Position numbers and translations under genes: made by a program
In this document: positions 1 to 5,433 of the stretch, one piece after another
How the letters are laid out: each line of letters starts with the position of its first letter
Position numbering within the stretch: position 1 is the stretch's first letter
The notes under the pieces: generated by a model
Database searches by the model: none
What the model saw: only the letters and a program-made list of their open reading frames with translations
What the model was told of the DNA's origin: nothing
Source: an uncultured Collinsella sp.
Lineage (GTDB): Bacteria > Actinomycetota > Coriobacteriia > Coriobacteriales > Coriobacteriaceae
NCBI GenBank assembly: GCA_900754435.1
Contig: CAAECT010000116.1
Coordinates: forward strand, 1-9,819
DNA: 9,819 nucleotides
Direction: 5' to 3'

Positions 1-361
1 ACTGCTCGGGCTGTTTGCCGTGGGCGCCGCCATGCCGCTCGCGCTGGTCTTTGTCTTTAGCCTGGCGATGCTCATGTACCTGTTCTCGGTGTCGTGCATC
101 ACGCACTTTATGGATGTGGCACGCAGCCGCCATCCCAAGTCGATGGTACTCGCAAGTTCGGTTGAGCCCATGGCGTTTAACGTCGGCATCTCGTTTGGCA
201 CCGCAGTGGGCGGCGCCGTGGTAAGCGGAGTTGGCATTGCATATGTAGGCGCGGTCGGTGCCGTGTTCTCGCTTGTGGCCTGGGCGCTCACGCTGGTGAC
301 GATTAAGTTGGCTCGCTGGGAGCGCCGTCGTCAATCAGCACAGCCCCGGATGCAGGCATAG
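1..361 (+). CDS. MFS transporter, C-terminal part (5' end outside window)
   Basis: The reading frame is open from the window's left edge (first whole codon at position 2) to the TAG at 359-361, giving about 119 residues. The visible part holds roughly three hydrophobic helices separated by a basic loop (DVARSRHPKS). It has the glycine-rich pattern NVGISFGTAVGGAVVSGVG, typical of the late helices of 12-TM drug/sugar efflux permeases of the DHA1/AraJ type. It ends in a short basic cytoplasmic tail (KLARWERRRQ). The role would be proton-coupled export of a small molecule across the cytoplasmic membrane. The substrate cannot be told from this fragment. There is no sign of truncation at the 3' end. 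The family call is from sequence pattern; the DHA1 subfamily is inference. Confidence 0.8.
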   Translation, partial: LLGLFAVGAAMPLALVFVFSLAMLMYLFSVSCITHFMDVARSRHPKSMVLASSVEPMAFNVGISFGTAVGGAVVSGVGIAYVGAVGAVFSLVAWALTLVTIKLARWERRRQSAQPRMQA

Positions 362-446
362 GGGCGAACATAGCCCAAGGTGGCGAGCAACCGGTGAAAA
401 CCGTCCCATACGAGTAGTGTTTATCCGCCTGCAAGCTCCAGCAGTG

Positions 447-543
447 CAATTTCGTGTACTTCAGATACACACTTTTCCACTATTTCGTGTATTCCAAGTA
501 CATGAAATCGTACTAAACTATGTATCTGAAGTACACGAAATTG
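447..543. repeat. Three-unit 33-bp palindrome array upstream of the first AAA+ ATPase gene
   Basis: Three imperfect dyads of the form TGTA-N7-TACA lie at 455-469, 488-502 and 521-535, with centres at 462, 495 and 528, exactly 33 bp apart. Units one and two share 18 of 23 positions (447-469 against 480-502). The outer dyads also make a perfect 23-bp inverted repeat, 447-469 against 521-543. The motif ATTTC(G/A)TGTA occurs four times: at 449 and 482 on plus, and ending at 508 and 541 on minus. The array is AT-rich against GC-rich surroundings. It ends at the Shine-Dalgarno (GGAAAGG, 543-549) of the following gene. It is most simply an operator array or a protein-binding repeat. If transcribed, the outer arms could fold and affect ribosome access. 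I see no convincing -35/-10 pair. Positions 362-446 hold nothing recognisable. Confidence 0.9.
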
Positions 544-556
544 GAAAGGCGGCCCC

Positions 557-1927
557 ATGCGCAGATCAATCGAATCCGTTATCGAATCATGGGCGACAAA
601 GGACGCGTCGCGCCCCATCCTCATCCGTGGTGCGCGACGCGTAGGCAAAACGTACGTTGCCGAGGAAATCGGCAGACGAATCGCCGGCGATGCGTTTGTC
701 AAACTCGACTTTCAGACCGATCTTGAGCTGATCGCTCCGCTGTTCGACTGTCCCACCGACGACGTTGACGCCATCGTGGCGCGAATCTCAGACTATAAAC
801 GCACCCCCATTCGCAAAGAAACCGCCTTCATCCTGTTTGACGAGGTGCAGCTCTGCGAACGGGCGCTCAACTCGCTTCGCTTTTTTTCGGGTTCGGGCTG
901 GCGCATATGCGCGACCGGCAGTCAGCTCGGCGTCGCCACGCGCAAGCGCAAGTTGCCTTTTCCCAGCGGCGTTCGTCAAGAGACCATGCATCCTATGTCG
1001 TTCGAGGAGTTTCTCTGGGCGCTCGACGAGGAGCAGATGGCCAATGCCATTCGTACCCACGCCGGCACGCTCGAGACCTACGCCGCGCACCAAGCCGCGC
1101 TCAGCCTGTTTCATCGATACCAGATCGTGGGCGGCATGCCCGCCGCCGTCAACGCATATCGCAAGACGTTATCCATCGAGGATGCGCGCGTCGAGCAGCG
1201 CGAAATCGACGAGACCTATACCGCCGATATGACCGACCCCGAAAACGGGATCAGCGGCGTGGCGGCGCGCAAGGTCTGGCGCTCCATTCCGTCCCAGCTG
1301 CTGAGATCGTCCACAAAAAAATTCAAGTACTCCGAGGTCGAACGCGGAGGCCGTCGCGCCAAGCTTATCGAGCCGCTCGACTGGCTCGAAGGCGCCGGCA
1401 TCATATCGGTCAACAACCTGACCGAAGGCATCGAGCCTCCCCTCGTTCCCTTCGACGACGAAGATGGAAGTTTCTTTAAGGTCTATCTTCTCGATACCGG
1501 CCTCATGTTCTACAAACTCGGCATCAACCCGCGGCTCTGGCTCGACCTCAAAGAGGATTCCGCCATAGCGCTATCTTCCGACTTCCGAGGCGCCCTGGCG
1601 GAAAACTCGGTCATGCAAGCATTTTCGGGCAATAGCTTGCAGACGTATTACTGGGTGCCGCCGTCGTCTTGGAAGACGACCGGCGAGCTCGATTTTTTAC
1701 TTCAGACCGACCGTATGGAAATTGTGCCCGTCGAAGTAAAGTCCGCACGTAACGTGCACGCGAGAACCCTCGGGTCGTTTATGGACAAAGCCCGATCGCC
1801 ATATGCCTACATTTTGTCCGAGAACAATTTTTCCCGCAGCGAAACCGATGACGGGCGCGAGCTGCGCCACCTCCCCTTGTACGCAGCGGGCTTTATTGGA
1901 GCAAACTGCCTCAAGAGCAGTCTGTAA
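557..1927 (+). CDS. AAA+ ATPase with C-terminal DUF4143 (PD-(D/E)XK-like), first copy
   Basis: This 456-residue protein matches the COG1373-type predicted ATPases (AAA_14 plus DUF4143). Seen in order: Walker A GARRVGKT (25-32), Walker B FILFDE (91-96, D95/E96), sensor-1-like ATGSQ (119-123), MSFEEFLWAL (147-156), and the family motif YQIVGGMP (188-195). The C-terminal domain has E349, GELDF (376-380) and PVEVKSA (391-397), so E349, D379, E393 and K395 match a PD-(D/E)XK nuclease core. The start at 557 is supported by GGAAAGG at 543-549. Length is normal for the family and no active-site residue is missing. The cellular role of this family is not established. DNA binding or cleavage, or a defence or addiction role, is inference. 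A phosphatase gene follows after 33 nt, probably in the same transcript. A second, divergent family member lies at 2585-3946. Confidence 0.88.
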   Translation: MRRSIESVIESWATKDASRPILIRGARRVGKTYVAEEIGRRIAGDAFVKLDFQTDLELIAPLFDCPTDDVDAIVARISDYKRTPIRKETAFILFDEVQLCERALNSLRFFSGSGWRICATGSQLGVATRKRKLPFPSGVRQETMHPMSFEEFLWALDEEQMANAIRTHAGTLETYAAHQAALSLFHRYQIVGGMPAAVNAYRKTLSIEDARVEQREIDETYTADMTDPENGISGVAARKVWRSIPSQLLRSSTKKFKYSEVERGGRRAKLIEPLDWLEGAGIISVNNLTEGIEPPLVPFDDEDGSFFKVYLLDTGLMFYKLGINPRLWLDLKEDSAIALSSDFRGALAENSVMQAFSGNSLQTYYWVPPSSWKTTGELDFLLQTDRMEIVPVEVKSARNVHARTLGSFMDKARSPYAYILSENNFSRSETDDGRELRHLPLYAAGFIGANCLKSSL

Positions 1928-1960
1928 GCCCTGCGCGACCGCCTAGAAAGGAAGCCGCTC

Positions 1961-2407
1961 ATGCAACGCATTCTTTTTATCTGCTATGGAAATATCTGTC
2001 GCTCGACGATGGCTGAGTCGGTGTTTACCGAGCTGGTGCACCGCGCCGGGCGCGCGGGCGAGTTTGTCATTGATTCCGCTGCGACCTCGACCGAGGAGAT
2101 CGGCAACCCGCCACATCACGGTACCGTTGCCAAGCTACGCGAGGTCGGGATTCCCGTCGTCGCACATCGTGCACGTCAGGTGCGTCGCGCGGAGTATGGC
2201 GACTGGGACCACATTGTCTATATGGACGACGAGAACGCCCGCGGCCTGTACCGAATTTATGGGAAGGACCCCGATGGCAAGATCTCGCGCCTGCTCGATT
2301 GGACCGATCGCCCCGGCGATGTGGCCGACCCCTGGTACACCGGCAATTTCGACGCCACCTACCGCGATGTACTCGCCGGTTGCACCGCTATGCTCGAGCA
2401 GCTGTAG
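1961..2407 (+). CDS. Low-molecular-weight protein-tyrosine phosphatase
   Basis: This 148-residue cytoplasmic enzyme hydrolyses phosphotyrosine (or a related phosphoprotein or low-molecular-weight phosphoester). The P-loop signature C-x5-R-S is at the N-terminus: C8 (nucleophile), YGNIC, R14, S15. The general-acid loop is DPWYTG with D123 near the C-terminus, as in the LMW-PTP family. Length is normal. A good ribosome site, GAAAGGAAG (1946-1954), precedes ATG 1961. The gene starts 33 nt after the ATPase stop in the same direction, so co-transcription is likely. No tyrosine kinase is present in the window, so the partner is unknown. Arsenate reductase of the same fold is a possible alternative. 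The sequence C8-YGNIC-R14 and the DP loop are typical of the phosphatase branch, so I prefer that. Confidence 0.92.
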   Translation: MQRILFICYGNICRSTMAESVFTELVHRAGRAGEFVIDSAATSTEEIGNPPHHGTVAKLREVGIPVVAHRARQVRRAEYGDWDHIVYMDDENARGLYRIYGKDPDGKISRLLDWTDRPGDVADPWYTGNFDATYRDVLAGCTAMLEQL

Positions 2408-2444
2408 GCAAGCGAGGCCGCGGGCCACGCCTTCGGCGCGAAAC

Positions 2445-2539
2445 GAGCGTGGATAATCTCCCACATGAAAAATGAGCGTGGATTTTCTCCCTCCTTGAGC
2501 GTTCAAGTGCGCCCTAAACGGGAGAAAATCCACGCTCAT
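2445..2539. repeat. Inverted-repeat element GAGCGTGGATTTTCTCCC, three copies
   Basis: A perfect 20-bp inverted repeat runs 2472-2491 (ATGAGCGTGGATTTTCTCCC) against 2520-2539. The 28-nt loop itself contains a small hairpin (CTTGA 2494-2498 with TCAAG 2503-2507). A third copy, differing at two of 18 positions, lies upstream in direct orientation at 2445-2462. The element sits in the spacer between two convergent genes (stops at 2407 and 2585). It could act as a bidirectional transcription end, but no T-run follows either arm, so a classical intrinsic terminator is not supported. It looks like a dispersed intergenic repeat. Positions 2408-2444 hold nothing clear. Confidence 0.85.
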
Positions 2540-2541
2540 GA

Positions 2542-2572
2542 ATGTGACAAAGGGACTGTCCCTTTGTCACAT
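2542..2572. repeat. 31-bp near-perfect palindrome (ATGTGACAAAGGGAC arms), copy 1
   Basis: Two 15-bp arms (2542-2556 and 2558-2572) are perfectly complementary around a single T at 2557. The element lies 12 nt past the stop codon of the minus-strand ATPase gene and within the convergent spacer. A second copy with one paired substitution is at 4088-4120. No T-run follows on either strand, so it is not a textbook rho-independent terminator. A role in transcript 3'-end formation is still possible from position. Confidence 0.88.
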
Positions 2573-2584
2573 CCGGGACTGGCC

Positions 2585-3946
2585 CTAGACCGGCTTGACC
2601 TCCAGCTTTATCCCCTCGGCACAGGAGTCGCCCAAAACATCCGTAAGGGCCCAGGTCGCATATAGCGGCAAATAGAGAACCGCTCCGTTGCGCTCAACGT
2701 TGCCTCTCGAGAAAACAATCCCGAGCCTTACGCCATATTCAGCCGTATCAAGCACATGACCGAGCGCAGCGTGCGCGTGGTAATAGGAGCCCGATTTAAC
2801 CTCGATCGGAACAGCCGTCCCATCCGGTCCATCGACCACAAAGTCCACTTCACCGCGCTTTTTTGTCTGATAGTAGTAAAGCTGGCGATTTTGGGCAGCC
2901 AGCTGCTGGGCCACCACGTTTTCGTAAATGCCGCCCAGATTGGGCTCCTTGCTATCAAGATACGCCGCTTGGGCGACTCCAACGGGGTAGCGCGCCATCA
3001 ACATGCCCGTATCCGATTGGTATAGCTTGAACTGCGATGGCCGTGCCGTCTTGAGCAGGGGCGACTTTGGCTCGGTTACGATATCGGCTTTGAGAGCAAC
3101 GCCGGCATCGACAAGCCAGACAAAATCTCGCTGGTACTTCTCATAATGCGCCTTGGGGTCAATGGAATTGAGCACGAAGCGCTTGTTTTCGCCCTCGAGC
3201 ATAATAGGGAGCTGATCGTAGATGCTCTGCACCTGCAGGGCTCGCCCGCTTGCATACTTGGAGATATCCCGCCGGTACTGTTCGTTGAGCTCTGACTGTA
3301 GCTGACGAACAGAGGCAAGGTCGCCCTGCGTGTCAAGGAAACGCTGCACGACCTCCGGCATTCCGCCGACGACGGTATAGGTCCTGAAGTTTGCCATCAT
3401 CGCGTCATGAATGTAATCAGGAATGGGCCTCTCGCTGATACACGCGTCGCGTATCGTTTGGCGAGCCCCCTCGCTCACCCCGGTTGCCCAGCAAAACTCC
3501 TCAAAATCGAGCGGGAACATCCTAAGCTCGTGGACATACCCCACGGGATAGGACCTGACGCCCTTGAACTGGGTCCCAAGCATTGACCCCGAAAACGCCC
3601 AGCGGCACCTCCCGTCCTCAACAAGGAACTTTGCCATCGTCATGATGTCGGGGGCCTCTTGGACCTCATCGATAAACACGAGCGTTTTGCCTGGTGCAAT
3701 CGACTTTCCCGAAAGAAGCGTCACCCTGCTGATGAAATCATCGGCATCTCGCGCCTCGAGAAGAGCATCTTTTGCCTGGCGATTTTCCATGAGGTTGAGT
3801 TCGATGTAGGTTGCGTGGTTGGCTTTGCCAAACGCGCGAATCGAATAGCTTTTGCCGATCTGGCGAGAACCCGTAACGAATAAGGCCTTTTGCTCGGCAG
3901 ACTTCAGCCAACGCTCCAGCTCTGCCGCTATTTTCCTGCGCAGCAT
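2585..3946 (-). CDS. AAA+ ATPase with C-terminal DUF4143 (PD-(D/E)XK-like), second copy
   Basis: This 453-residue protein has the same architecture as the one at 557-1927 but is clearly divergent. From the chosen start: Walker A GSRQIGKS (26-33), Walker B LVFIDEVQ (89-96, D93/E94), FSGSMLG (118-124), LDFEEFCWA (146-154), YTVVGGMPEVV (190-200). The C-terminal domain has E342, GEVDF (365-369) and PIEVKSG (380-386), so E342, D368, E382 and K384 form a PD-(D/E)XK-like set. A longer frame opens at 3970. I chose ATG 3946 because TGAGGGGAGA (3951-3960) sits right before it, and because the longer start would run into the upstream repeat array. The gene stands alone, converging on the phosphatase and flanked by palindromes at 2542-2572 and 4088-4120. 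Function is not established for the family; nuclease activity is inference from motifs. Confidence 0.88.
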   Translation of the reverse strand: MLRRKIAAELERWLKSAEQKALFVTGSRQIGKSYSIRAFGKANHATYIELNLMENRQAKDALLEARDADDFISRVTLLSGKSIAPGKTLVFIDEVQEAPDIMTMAKFLVEDGRCRWAFSGSMLGTQFKGVRSYPVGYVHELRMFPLDFEEFCWATGVSEGARQTIRDACISERPIPDYIHDAMMANFRTYTVVGGMPEVVQRFLDTQGDLASVRQLQSELNEQYRRDISKYASGRALQVQSIYDQLPIMLEGENKRFVLNSIDPKAHYEKYQRDFVWLVDAGVALKADIVTEPKSPLLKTARPSQFKLYQSDTGMLMARYPVGVAQAAYLDSKEPNLGGIYENVVAQQLAAQNRQLYYYQTKKRGEVDFVVDGPDGTAVPIEVKSGSYYHAHAALGHVLDTAEYGVRLGIVFSRGNVERNGAVLYLPLYATWALTDVLGDSCAEGIKLEVKPV

Positions 3947-3950
3947 AGGC

Positions 3951-3960
3951 TCTCCCCTCA
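3951..3960 (-). promoter_or_regulatory. Ribosome binding site that fixes the start of the second AAA+ ATPase
   Basis: Read on the minus strand, TGAGGGGAGA is followed four bases later by ATG (3946-3944). The alternative upstream ATGs at 3970 and 3967 have no purine-rich site before them. This places the start eight codons inside the longest frame. Confidence 0.8.
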
Positions 3961-3970
3961 GTGTCATCAA

Positions 3971-4053
3971 ATGAAATGCAAAGTTTTATGCGCTTGATTA
4001 TCGATGAAATGTAGGATTTTTAGAACCTAAAATCGGATGAAATGCAGAGATTT
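3971..4053. repeat. Three-unit 33-bp direct repeat array upstream of the second AAA+ ATPase gene
   Basis: ATGAAATG(C/T)A begins at 3971, 4004 and 4037, an exact 33-bp period. Each copy continues into a purine-rich stretch and then TTT (3971-3987, 4004-4020, 4037-4053). Each is preceded by ATC followed by one or two purines. Between copies two and three, GATTTTTAG (4015-4023) and CTAAAATC (4027-4034) form an imperfect dyad. The array is AT-rich and ends 24 bp before the start codon at 3946. On the coding strand the core reads CATTTCAT. It probably binds a regulator or the gene's own product. The spacer is otherwise empty apart from the palindrome at 4088-4120. Confidence 0.87.
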
Positions 4054-4056
4054 GAG

Positions 4057-4062
4057 ATTATA
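4057..4062 (-). promoter_or_regulatory. Possible -10 box for the second AAA+ ATPase gene
   Basis: The minus strand reads TATAAT at 4062-4057, a perfect -10 hexamer. No good -35 is visible 16-18 bp upstream (toward higher coordinates). If used, transcription would start near 4050, so the third repeat would overlap the start site and the other two would lie in the leader. A weaker GATAAT at 4002-3997 is an alternative. Confidence 0.35.
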
Positions 4063-4087
4063 AGCAAAAGAAGGGGCACCACCGGCG

Positions 4088-4120
4088 AATGTGGCAAAGG
4101 GACTGTCCCTTTGCCACATT
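4088..4120. repeat. 33-bp near-perfect palindrome (AATGTGGCAAAGGGAC arms), copy 2
   Basis: Two 16-bp arms (4088-4103 and 4105-4120) pair perfectly around a single T at 4104. Compared with the copy at 2542-2572, one base pair has changed on both sides (A:T in TGTGAC becomes G:C in TGTGGC), so the pairing is kept. It lies 8 nt past the stop of the minus-strand gene at 4129, matching the 12-nt placement of copy 1 after its upstream gene. No T-run follows. Confidence 0.88.
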
Positions 4121-4128
4121 GCGCTCGA

Positions 4129-4458
4129 CTACTCGTCAACGATCTCGGCAAGCCAGACGTTCAGTGTATCGACTTCGGGGCAGCAGAACTTTGCCGTGCC
4201 GGGCTCGTTTCCAGGCACGGTCCCGCCATAGCGCAGGATATCGATATAGGGAAAGCCCACATGGCAGGCCATGGCGCACATCTTGCCGCGGTCTCGGTCG
4301 AAGTCAAAAACGTCGCCCGGCTTGTGACCATGGTGACAACGGCACGCACCCAGCTGGTCCACGCAGCTCACGCGGATACGCGGACGCTTGCCACGCGACG
4401 CGCCGAGCGGCTTGCTCTCGCCCGCAGGCCTGATGCCGCCCTCGCCGGCGTTACTCAT
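4129..4458 (-). CDS. TIGR04076-type small Cys-rich protein
   Basis: This 109-residue soluble protein resembles the TIGR04076 family, a set of about 90-residue proteins of unknown function. The supporting pattern is C-x-C-HHGHKPGDVFDFD (C39, C41, H45, K46, G48, D49), then MCAMACHVGFPYIDILRYGG (C61, C65, H66, Y71, R76, G78, G79) and a late CCP (C92, C93). The spaced Cys and His residues suggest metal or cofactor binding, which is inference. The first 27 residues are a basic, Gly-rich extension not needed for the family core. The start lies inside the end of the kinase gene (8-nt overlap at 4451-4458) and has only a weak ribosome site, so translational coupling is likely. A later start cannot be excluded. 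The gene ends 8 nt before the palindrome at 4088-4120. Confidence 0.75.
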   Translation of the reverse strand: MSNAGEGGIRPAGESKPLGASRGKRPRIRVSCVDQLGACRCHHGHKPGDVFDFDRDRGKMCAMACHVGFPYIDILRYGGTVPGNEPGTAKFCCPEVDTLNVWLAEIVDE

Positions 4459-5275
4459 GGTCGATCACATCCAGGCAGGCCTCGATGGGAAGGCCGGCGG
4501 ACTTGTCTTCCTGGTCGGCATTGCGCTCGATAAGCTCGGCTACCACGCGCATGGCATCGCTCGTCGCGCGCTGCAGGCTCCAACCAGCCATAACGCGGCC
4601 GACAAGCACCGCCGAGAACGTGTCGCCCGTGCCCGGGAAGTAAACCGGAATGAGCTCAAAGGGAATCGTAAAGTACTCCCCCGCCACATGGTCGTAACCA
4701 ATAACCGCGTTCGTGCCATTGACTACGGCGCTCGTAATGACCACCGACTTGGCACCCAGCTCGCGCACAGCGTCCACAAGGGCGCGGGCCTCATCGGGCG
4801 TAATTTGCTCGACGATAGGCGTGTCGGTGAGCAAACAGGCCTCGGTGTAGTTGGGAACCGCGTAGTCGGCGCACTCGAGCAGGTGCCTCATGAGACCGAT
4901 TGTGGACTCGGGCACGCCCGCATAGAGCTTGCCGTTGTCGCCCATGATGGGGTCAACGAACACCTTGGTGCCCTTTTGCGCACGGCGGTGGCAGAAGTCC
5001 GAAATGATGCGCGTCTCTTCCTCGGTCACGATAAAGCCGGTCGAGATGGCGTCGAACTCAAAGCCGAGCTCCTCCCAGATAGCGAGGCTTTGGCGCACGT
5101 ACTCCGTGGTGTCGTGGATGTAGAACTTGGGATAGTTGAGCGTATCGGACACAAGTGCCGTCGGCAGGTTATGGATACGGTAGCCCATGTGCGACAGCAC
5201 CGGCAGCATGGCGGAAAGCGCGACCTTGCCGTAGCCGCACATATCGTTGATCAGCAGCAGCTGAGTGTTCTTCAT
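4451..5275 (-). CDS. Pyridoxal/pyridoxamine kinase-like protein (ribokinase/PfkB superfamily)
   Basis: This 274-residue cytoplasmic enzyme would phosphorylate vitamin B6 vitamers with ATP to supply pyridoxal 5'-phosphate. Seen in the sequence: an N-terminal INDMCGYGKVALSAMLPVL (9-27), in the place where pyridoxal kinases read H-x-V-x-G-x-x-G; DPIMGDNGKLY (108-118); PNYTEACLL (141-149); and the C-terminal FPGTGDTFSAVL (213-224), where GTGD supplies the anion hole and the catalytic base D218. Length is normal. The frame is open back to 5443, but I chose ATG 5275 because AAGGGAGA (5288-5281) precedes it by five bases and the family starts there. The gene overlaps the TIGR04076-type gene by 8 nt. 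A related sugar or hydroxymethylpyrimidine kinase is possible but less likely. Confidence 0.87.
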   Translation of the reverse strand: MKNTQLLLINDMCGYGKVALSAMLPVLSHMGYRIHNLPTALVSDTLNYPKFYIHDTTEYVRQSLAIWEELGFEFDAISTGFIVTEEETRIISDFCHRRAQKGTKVFVDPIMGDNGKLYAGVPESTIGLMRHLLECADYAVPNYTEACLLTDTPIVEQITPDEARALVDAVRELGAKSVVITSAVVNGTNAVIGYDHVAGEYFTIPFELIPVYFPGTGDTFSAVLVGRVMAGWSLQRATSDAMRVVAELIERNADQEDKSAGLPIEACLDVIDHE

Positions 5276-5280
5276 GAGGG

Positions 5281-5288
5281 TCTCCCTT
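5281..5288 (-). promoter_or_regulatory. Ribosome binding site that fixes the start of the pyridoxal kinase-like gene
   Basis: The minus strand reads AAGGGAGA, five bases before ATG 5275. It rules out the 56-codon longer frame, whose extra residues (Arg- and Leu-rich) do not look like a kinase N-terminus. Confidence 0.8.
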
Positions 5289-5325
5289 GGTTCGGGCACG
5301 GCGCAGCAGCGCCACAGTGCGACTA

Positions 5326-5337
5326 AGTGTAGCGCAG
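5326..5337 (-). promoter_or_regulatory. Possible -10 region of the kinase-TIGR04076 transcript
   Basis: The minus strand reads CTGCGCTACACT, ending in the -10-like TACACT (5331-5326), about 50 bp before the start codon. The same nine bases CTGCGCTAC occur on the plus strand at 9787-9795, also followed by a TACGAT hexamer. This suggests a shared promoter context. No clear -35 is seen. Confidence 0.4.
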
Positions 5338-5359
5338 GGAGCGTTTGCAGCGTCGAGCG

Positions 5360-5387
5360 GTTACGGCGTTTGGCAAAACGCCGTAAC
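5360..5387. repeat. 12-bp stem palindrome between divergent promoters
   Basis: GTTACGGCGTTT (5360-5371) and its perfect reverse complement (5376-5387) flank the four bases GGCA. On the plus strand it is followed by TTAATAAGTTT. No gene transcribed toward it ends nearby, so a terminator would be oddly placed. Its centre (5373-5374) is upstream of both the plus-strand -35 (5405) and the minus-strand -10 (5331). That suits a binding site for a regulator acting on one or both operons. Confidence 0.7.
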
Positions 5388-5404
5388 TTAATAAGTTTGG
5401 TACC

Positions 5405-5433
5405 TTGACATTGATTTCTCACGCTCCTAAATT
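5405..5433 (+). promoter_or_regulatory. Sigma-70-type promoter of the marR-ABC operon
   Basis: A perfect -35 TTGACA (5405-5410), a 17-bp spacer and a -10-like TAAATT (5428-5433) lie upstream of the MarR gene. Transcription would start near 5440, leaving a leader of about 50 nt. The ribosome site AAAGGAG is at 5470-5476, 12 nt before ATG 5489. Confidence 0.75.

Noticed and set aside
447..543. CRISPR-like array because of regular spacing
   Set aside because: There are only three imperfect, palindromic units with 10-bp gaps, no spacers of CRISPR length and no cas genes.
3947..3970. Longer N-terminus for the second ATPase (start at 3970)
   Set aside because: It has no ribosome site. The strong TGAGGGGAGA (3951-3960) points to ATG 3946, where the family's N-terminal pattern also begins.
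2585..4120. Insertion sequence or transposon carrying the second ATPase
   Set aside because: There is no transposase and no target-site duplication visible. The bracketing palindromes are symmetrical and also fit gene 3' ends. It is kept only as a speculative cassette finding.
4388..5326. Plus-strand open frame of 312 codons
   Set aside because: It is antisense to the pyridoxal kinase-like and TIGR04076-type genes, which have clear family motifs and ribosome sites. Its composition (His/Arg/Val-rich) is that of a high-GC shadow frame.
5360..5398. Intrinsic terminator (12-bp stem then TTAATAAGTTT)
   Set aside because: No gene is transcribed into it from either side. It lies between divergent promoters, and the downstream stretch is only weakly T-rich.
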